Source: Companilactobacillus alimentarius DSM 20249 (GTDB lineage: Bacteria > Bacillota > Bacilli > Lactobacillales > Lactobacillaceae). Taken from it: a stretch of DNA of 64,000 nucleotides. A program made the translations under genes and the position numbers. This document shows positions 59,321 to 64,000 of the stretch, one piece after another. The notes beneath the pieces are model-generated. The model did no database searches, was not told the origin of the DNA, and saw nothing but the letters and a program-made list of their open reading frames with translations. Location: the NCBI RefSeq assembly GCF_002849895.1, contig NZ_CP018867.1, forward strand, positions 1,736,001-1,800,000, written 5' to 3'. Position 1 is the stretch's first letter. Every line of letters begins with the position of its first letter.

Positions 59321-61264
59321 TTAATGATAAGTATATGGTAAATGAGCAGCGTCTGGTACTTGATCCCAAGCAACTGGATAACCGGCACCGTGAGCACAAA
59401 AGACTGAATCAGGAGTATTTTCTAAGTCGGAAACGGGATGATAGTCACGATCAATGATAATCTCTTCTTCGTTATGACAAGGACGGAATTTATCGACAAT
59501 GACCTCAAGGTGTCCTTGACCATGAGTATAAGCTGTAACTTCCTTGGAATAACCCTGCATTTCTGAAACAGGGGCGAACCCAGTCAAAACTGCCAATTGA
59601 GTATTGTCAGTCAGAACATCAGGATCGTTAAAGGTACCGTGCATCTTTTGGATGTCATTCATGGCTCGACCAACTTGATCTTGAGTGATTTCTAATCGGA
59701 ATTGGTACCAAGGTTCCAATAATTGACAGGCATCTTGTTTCTTTAACATCATCAGACCTTGTCTAACAGCTCGCCAGGTAGCTTCTCGAAAATCACCACC
59801 GACAGAGTGGACGTTATTAGCTTTGCCATTGATCAAAGTGATTTTCATATCAGTGATCGGTGCACCTATTAAGACTCCCAAGTGTTCTTTAGCTTTAAGG
59901 TTAGTGAGGACTTGGTGTTGCCAATTGCGAGCGAGCACATCTAAATTACAGTGTGAATCGAGACTTAAACCATGATTTGGATTAGGTTCTAGTAACAAAT
60001 GGACTTCTGCATAGTGACGTAGTGGCTCAAAATGACCGACGCCTTCGACTTTTTTAGTAATCGTTTCTTTATAAAGGATACTGCCTTCATCAAAATTAAT
60101 ATCCAAGTCGAATCTGTCTAACAATATTTGTTGTAAAATTTCCAGTTGGACTTCACCCATGATTTGAACACGGATCTCTTGAAGATGATTGGACCAAGCA
60201 ACGTGCAATTGAGGGTCTTCATCTTCCAATTGTCTCAAGGCAGTTAGGCAAGTGTGAAGGTCGTTGTCTTTAGGATTGACCGTGTAATTTAAGACGGGTT
60301 GAATAGTAGGTTGCTGAGAATTAGTTTGTTTTCCCAAACCTAAGCCTGGATAAGTTTTATCTAAACCGGTAATTGCGCAGACGAATCCGGCAGGGACTTC
60401 TTGAGTAGTCTCAAATTTAGCACCGTTGTAGACACGTACTTGATTGGCCTTTTGCTCGTTGAAGAGGACGGCTTTATTATGTAAGGTTCCACCAGTAACT
60501 TTGACCCAAGTCAGACGTTCAGCTTTTTCATCATGAGAAATTTTAAAAACTTTAGCTCCAAATTCATTAGAGTACTTAGTTTCTTGAGTCCAATTTTCAA
60601 AACCATTTAGAAATTCATCAATTCCAGAAAGTTTTAAAGCCGATCCAAAGAAGCAAGGAAAAACTTGACGTTGTTTGATCATATTTTGAATAATATCTGA
60701 GGAGATAGAACCTGTCTCCAAGAAATTATTGAGAATATCATCATCTTGAAGAGCTATCTCTTCAAGCGTTTCTTCCGAAAGTTTATCGTTAGGAGCATTA
60801 AAGGCAATACAGCCCTTAGATAAATTCTTTTGTAAATTGACGAGTGTTTTCTTTTGTTCGACGCCAATTGAATCCATTTTGTTTACAAAAATAAAAGTTG
60901 GTATTTGATATCGTTGTAAAAGATTCCAAAGAGTTCTGGTATAGCCTTGAACACCATCGGTAGCGGAGACTACTAAAATAGCGTAATCCAAAACGCTGAG
61001 AACTTGTTCGGTTTGGGAAGCAAAATCGACGTGTCCAGGAGTATCAAGTAAAGTTAATTGTAAATTATCATACTTTAAATTAGCTTGATGAGAGAAAATT
61101 GTAATGCCACGCTTCTTTTCCAGGTCATCAGAATCTAAGAATGCATTGCCATTGTCGACTCGTCCTAGTTTTCGTAATTGTCCGGCTTTGTATAAAAGAG
61201 CTTCGGAAAGCGTTGTTTTACCGGCATCAACGTGTGCAACGATTCCCGCTACAATATGTTTCAT
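59321..61264 (-). CDS. TetM/TetP-like ribosomal-protection-type translation GTPase
   Basis: A 647-residue EF-G-like GTPase. G1 AHVDAGKTT (10-18), G2-region RGITI, G3 DTPGHVDF (74-81) and G4 NKMD (128-131) are intact; EF-G domains II-V follow. Length and the N-terminal MKHIVAGIVAHVDAGKTTLSEA style fit the tetracycline ribosomal-protection class (Tet(M)/TetB(P)), but it diverges from mobile tet genes and has no mobile context, so resistance is not certain. A GAGAGGAG site precedes the ATG. It is flanked by two paralogous non-coding blocks. Confidence 0.82.
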   Translation of the reverse strand: MKHIVAGIVAHVDAGKTTLSEALLYKAGQLRKLGRVDNGNAFLDSDDLEKKRGITIFSHQANLKYDNLQLTLLDTPGHVDFASQTEQVLSVLDYAILVVSATDGVQGYTRTLWNLLQRYQIPTFIFVNKMDSIGVEQKKTLVNLQKNLSKGCIAFNAPNDKLSEETLEEIALQDDDILNNFLETGSISSDIIQNMIKQRQVFPCFFGSALKLSGIDEFLNGFENWTQETKYSNEFGAKVFKISHDEKAERLTWVKVTGGTLHNKAVLFNEQKANQVRVYNGAKFETTQEVPAGFVCAITGLDKTYPGLGLGKQTNSQQPTIQPVLNYTVNPKDNDLHTCLTALRQLEDEDPQLHVAWSNHLQEIRVQIMGEVQLEILQQILLDRFDLDINFDEGSILYKETITKKVEGVGHFEPLRHYAEVHLLLEPNPNHGLSLDSHCNLDVLARNWQHQVLTNLKAKEHLGVLIGAPITDMKITLINGKANNVHSVGGDFREATWRAVRQGLMMLKKQDACQLLEPWYQFRLEITQDQVGRAMNDIQKMHGTFNDPDVLTDNTQLAVLTGFAPVSEMQGYSKEVTAYTHGQGHLEVIVDKFRPCHNEEEIIIDRDYHPVSDLENTPDSVFCAHGAGYPVAWDQVPDAAHLPYTYH

Positions 61265-61332
61265 AAAATATTTTCTCCTCTCAAACGGAACTTAATAACT
61301 ATTTTACTATTACTAAAAAAGAAATTGTTTAG

Positions 61333-61612
61333 AGTCATCGAATTTTCTTCACAATTAATTATTATTTATTTCGCACTTTGCTAATTATATATTCATAAAT
61401 TCTGGTTATTATTTAAGCATAGTCAATGAAGAAGAGGTGACCGGATGTATAGATAATCTCTAAGAGAGAAAAAATTAATTACTTAAAATAATGAAAAATA
61501 AACTTAATAAATAATCCTTTTAAATTTAATCCCCCTTAATAAAATATATCTCCTCCCCAAAGATATAGAATTTTAAATAGAAAGAAGTAAACATTATGAA
61601 AAATAATATGAC
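61333..61612 (+). ncRNA. Candidate RNA unit 2: paralogous block right of the GTPase gene
   Basis: Block A copy 2 (61392-61460) matches 58895-58964, with homology reaching upstream to a CTTCACA segment near 61347. AAGAGGTGACCGGATG is conserved, but the tiny ORF differs (ATG TAT AGA TAA). A TTTAATCCCCCTTAA box and an ATATATCT-CCTCCCCAA-AGATAT hairpin (61544-61566) follow, then AAAGAAGTAAAC as in unit 1 and a terminator at 61613. The sequence conserves the hairpins and boxes and not any peptide. Confidence 0.45.
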
Positions 61613-61648
61613 AAAAAGAGCTCGCCAATCGGCAAGCTCTTTTCTTTT
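61613..61648. terminator. Bidirectional terminator
   Basis: AAAAGAGCT.GCC / GGC.AGCTCTTTT around AATC, between the candidate RNA unit 2 and oppF. Confidence 0.88.
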
Positions 61649-61682
61649 GCAACTTTTATTTTAGGATTTGATTTGTCAGATA

Positions 61683-62615
61683 TTATTTTCCAGCTTTTAA
61701 TTTGGCTGCTTGTTCATCGTTACAGTAAAGGAAGTGTCCGGGAAATACTTCCTGAAGTCTTTGGTCATCCAAGAAAGGACGTTTGTGGTCAAAGTCGATT
61801 CTGGTTCTTTGCTTTTCAATCTCAGGGTCTGGGACTGGAATAGCGGAAAGAAGACTCTGTGTGTAAGGATGTAACGGGTGATTATAAATCTCATCAGAAG
61901 CAGCTAATTCAACGATTTTACCGCGATACATAACGGCGATACGGTCTGAAATGTATTTAACCATGGAAAGATCATGGGCGATAAAGAGATAAGTTAAGCC
62001 TTGCTTCTTTTGAATGTCTTGCATTAAATTAACAACTTGAGCTTGGATAGAAACATCCAAAGCGGAAATTGGTTCATCAGCGATGATGAATTGAGGATCA
62101 ACGGCTAGAGCACGGGCAATCCCGATACGCTGTCTTTGACCACCAGAGAACTCATAAGGGTAACGTGTCATGTGTTCTGGATTTAAGTTAACCATGTCGA
62201 GTAATTCACGAATTCGTTGATCACGTTCTTGGTCGTTTTTGACTAAGTGGTGCACGTCAAGTCCTTCAGCAATGATATCCTTGACCTTCATTCTAGGATT
62301 CAAAGAAGCATAGGGGTCTTGGAAGATCATTTGCATTTCACGACGGAATTCTTTCATCTTTGGACCATGACTCTTGATTTTACTGATGTCTTGACCATTG
62401 AAATAGATGTGACCATCAGTAGGATTGTAGAGCCTGATGATTGAACGTCCAGTCGTACTCTTACCAGAACCGGATTCACCAACTAATCCAAAAGTTTCAC
62501 CTTTATAAATATCGAAGGAGACATCATCAACGGCTTTAACCATGTTAGGTTTACCAATGTTAAAATATTGTTTTAAATTTTTTACGGATACGATTACTTG
62601 TTTTTCATCTGCCAT
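61683..62615 (-). CDS. oppF: Oligopeptide ABC transporter ATPase OppF
   Basis: A 310-residue ATPase that powers peptide uptake with OppD. Walker A GESGSGKST, Q-loop QDPYASLNPRM, signature FSGGQRQRIGIARAL, Walker B IIADEPISALD and the H-loop HDLSMVKYI are all present. The C-terminal LYCNDEQAAKLKAGK tail follows the usual YxC segment of OppF. It overlaps oppD by one base (TAATG). Peptide import is inferred from the family; the cytoplasmic face of the membrane is its site of action. Confidence 0.93.
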   Translation of the reverse strand: MADEKQVIVSVKNLKQYFNIGKPNMVKAVDDVSFDIYKGETFGLVGESGSGKSTTGRSIIRLYNPTDGHIYFNGQDISKIKSHGPKMKEFRREMQMIFQDPYASLNPRMKVKDIIAEGLDVHHLVKNDQERDQRIRELLDMVNLNPEHMTRYPYEFSGGQRQRIGIARALAVDPQFIIADEPISALDVSIQAQVVNLMQDIQKKQGLTYLFIAHDLSMVKYISDRIAVMYRGKIVELAASDEIYNHPLHPYTQSLLSAIPVPDPEIEKQRTRIDFDHKRPFLDDQRLQEVFPGHFLYCNDEQAAKLKAGK

Positions 62616-63661
62616 TATTTCACATTGCCTCCTAACTTTTTAAATTTTTCGTAGCGGTTAAGAATACCTGCTGGTGGTGTAACTTTTGGTGCATTGGGAT
62701 GTAATAGCCAAGTTGCTGCGTAATGGTGCTTGGAAACTTTGAAGAATGGTGGTTGTTGTTCTTCATCAATTTCCATAGCGTAAGCATTACGAGGAGCAAA
62801 GGCATCTCCCTTGGGTGGATTCAAAAGGTTTGGTGGCGTACCAGGAATAGAATTCAAACGATCAGTTTCACTAGTGTCCAAAGTAGGCATTGAATCCAAC
62901 AACCCCCAAGTATAGGGATGTTGTGGATTGTAGAAGACGTCATCGACTGAACCATATTCAACGAAACGTCCAGCATACATAACAGCCACACGATCAGCAA
63001 TACCAGCAACAACACCTAAATCATGGGTGATAAAGATGATAGAAGTACCGATTTTTTGTTGAAGTTCCCTTAATAAATCAATGATTTGAGCTTGAACGGT
63101 AACATCCAAAGCTGTAGTTGGCTCATCAGCAATTAGAATTTCAGGATAGTCAACGATAGCAATCGCGATGACGATACGTTGTCTTTGTCCACCAGAAAAT
63201 TGGTGAGGGTAATCTTTCATTCTAGCTTTAGGGTTAGGAATACCAACTAAGCGTAGAACTTCCTCAGCACGCTTTAGAGCGTCTTTTTTAGAAACGTTAT
63301 TGTGGATCAACAAAGGCTCAGCAACTTGCTTACCGATTGTCATAGTAGGGTCAAGCGAGGTCATAGGATCTTGGAAGATCATTGAGATTTTATTCCCACG
63401 GATCTTGTCCATTTCCTTGTCGCTTTTTTGTAAGAGGTCGTCTCCGTGATAGAGAACCTCCCCCTTAGAAATTGTTCCGTTCTTGGCTAATAATTGTAGT
63501 ATTGAACGAACCGTGATGGATTTACCAGAACCAGATTCACCAACGATAGCTAAGGTTTCACCGGCATTTAAATGGAAATTAACACCACGGATAGCATGAA
63601 CGACACCATTGTAGGTGTCAAAATCAACATGCAGGTCTTTTACTTCTAGAATTTTCTCCAT
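62615..63661 (-). CDS. oppD: Oligopeptide ABC transporter ATPase OppD
   Basis: A 348-residue ATPase with Walker A GESGSGKSI, QDPMTSLDPTM, signature FSGGQRQRIVIAIAI, Walker B LIADEPTTALD and HDLGVVAGI. The C-terminal oligopeptide-transporter extension (NPPKGDAFAPRNAYAMEID) lacks two of the four cysteines that hold an Fe-S cluster in some OppD/DppD proteins; none are seen here. It lies 16 bp after oppC with a GGAGAAAT site. Confidence 0.93.
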   Translation of the reverse strand: MEKILEVKDLHVDFDTYNGVVHAIRGVNFHLNAGETLAIVGESGSGKSITVRSILQLLAKNGTISKGEVLYHGDDLLQKSDKEMDKIRGNKISMIFQDPMTSLDPTMTIGKQVAEPLLIHNNVSKKDALKRAEEVLRLVGIPNPKARMKDYPHQFSGGQRQRIVIAIAIVDYPEILIADEPTTALDVTVQAQIIDLLRELQQKIGTSIIFITHDLGVVAGIADRVAVMYAGRFVEYGSVDDVFYNPQHPYTWGLLDSMPTLDTSETDRLNSIPGTPPNLLNPPKGDAFAPRNAYAMEIDEEQQPPFFKVSKHHYAATWLLHPNAPKVTPPAGILNRYEKFKKLGGNVK

Positions 63662-63677
63662 TGCGATTTCTCCTTAG

Positions 63678-64000
63678 TTAGTTTTCTGATGATTGTGGGT
63701 CAAAGGCATCACGTAAACCGTCACCAAGAAGGTTAGTGGCAATCATGATAATACTCAAGATAATAGCTGGAGCCCACATTTGATATGGTAAGAACCTAAA
63801 GGCCTTTTGTCCATCTGAGAGAAGAGTACCTAATGAAGCGTTTGGTGCCGGAATACCGATACCAATGAAACTTAGGAAGGCTTCAAAGAAGATGGCGTTG
63901 GGAATTGTAAACATTGTTTGAATAATAATTGTTGATGAAAGGTTAGGAATCAAGTGTTTAGTAGCAATCTTAGTTGAAGATTCACCAAGAGTTCTAGCTG
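63678..64000 (-). CDS. oppC: Oligopeptide ABC transporter permease OppC (C-terminal part)
   Basis: Only the last 107 residues or so are in the window; the 5' part lies beyond 64000. The visible region contains the end of the permease EAA loop (ARTLGESSTKIATKHLIPN), then FFEAFLSFIGIGIPAPNASLG, a membrane helix and LLGDGLRDAFDPQ, the standard OppC C terminus. With oppD and oppF it forms the inward half of an opp operon; oppA and oppB are presumably outside the window. Confidence 0.9.
   Translation of the reverse strand, partial: ARTLGESSTKIATKHLIPNLSSTIIIQTMFTIPNAIFFEAFLSFIGIGIPAPNASLGTLLSDGQKAFRFLPYQMWAPAIILSIIMIATNLLGDGLRDAFDPQSSEN

Noticed and set aside
59321..61264. Acquired tetracycline-resistance gene on a mobile element
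   Set aside because: No conjugative-transposon genes, leader peptide of tet(M) or IS flank it, and the sequence diverges from mobile tet genes; it is more likely a chromosomal homologue.

Overview
The window is about 64 kb of an AT-rich Firmicutes chromosome centred on the replication origin. Gene order (rnpA-rpmH | dnaA-dnaN-yaaA-recF-gyrB-gyrA-rpsF-ssb-rpsR-gdpP-rplI-dnaB-purA), the rRNA sequences and the accessory genes (class Ib nrdHIEF, WxL/lectin surface protein, Opp transporter) point to Lactobacillaceae, most likely Companilactobacillus. The species was not established. No tRNA genes, CRISPR array or prophage were seen.

Region 1 (1-16.8 kb) is the origin and core replication block. 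rnpA and rpmH run leftward and almost everything else runs rightward with the fork. The origin is bipartite. DnaA boxes lie both before dnaA (316-820) and in the dnaA-dnaN gap, where two perfect boxes are followed by a CTACTACTACTT run (DnaA-trio-like) and an AT-rich stretch, the probable unwinding site. A perfect 16-bp parS palindrome sits in the rpsF-ssb gap. Between rpsR and gdpP are two hairpins and a decayed XRE-type regulator gene.

Region 2 (16.8-32 kb) carries a NmrA-type oxidoreductase with an Rrf2 regulator, a cell-envelope set (two membrane-anchored proteins of unknown function, a class A PBP, an LCP protein), a heterodimeric ABC exporter with one degenerate ATP site, an amino acid permease and an ABC-F ATPase.

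Region 3 (31.9-37.3 kb) is a complete rRNA operon (16S-23S-5S, no spacer tRNA) behind three tandem promoters.

Region 4 (37.7-46.5 kb) holds an Mga-like regulator, a promoter-structured RNA-terminator unit in front of an MFS transporter, a hydrolase, a TauE/DUF1634 pair, a lectin-WxL surface protein and ohrR with its operator but no adjacent ohr.

Region 5 (46.5-58.7 kb) starts with an intact IS3/IS150-type element inserted inside the terminator once shared by ohrR and the convergent nrd operon. It continues with nrdHIEF (two NrdR boxes over the promoter), small hypothetical proteins, an NlpC/P60 hydrolase with candidate WalR boxes, an RpiA-like protein, rarA broken by a one-base frameshift, a GPH-family transporter and a YagU-family protein.

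Region 6 (58.7-64 kb) has a TetM-like translation GTPase flanked on both sides by paralogous non-coding blocks with C-rich-loop hairpins ending in terminators. These are the best candidates for an undescribed RNA family. An opp operon (oppC partial, oppD, oppF) runs off the right end.
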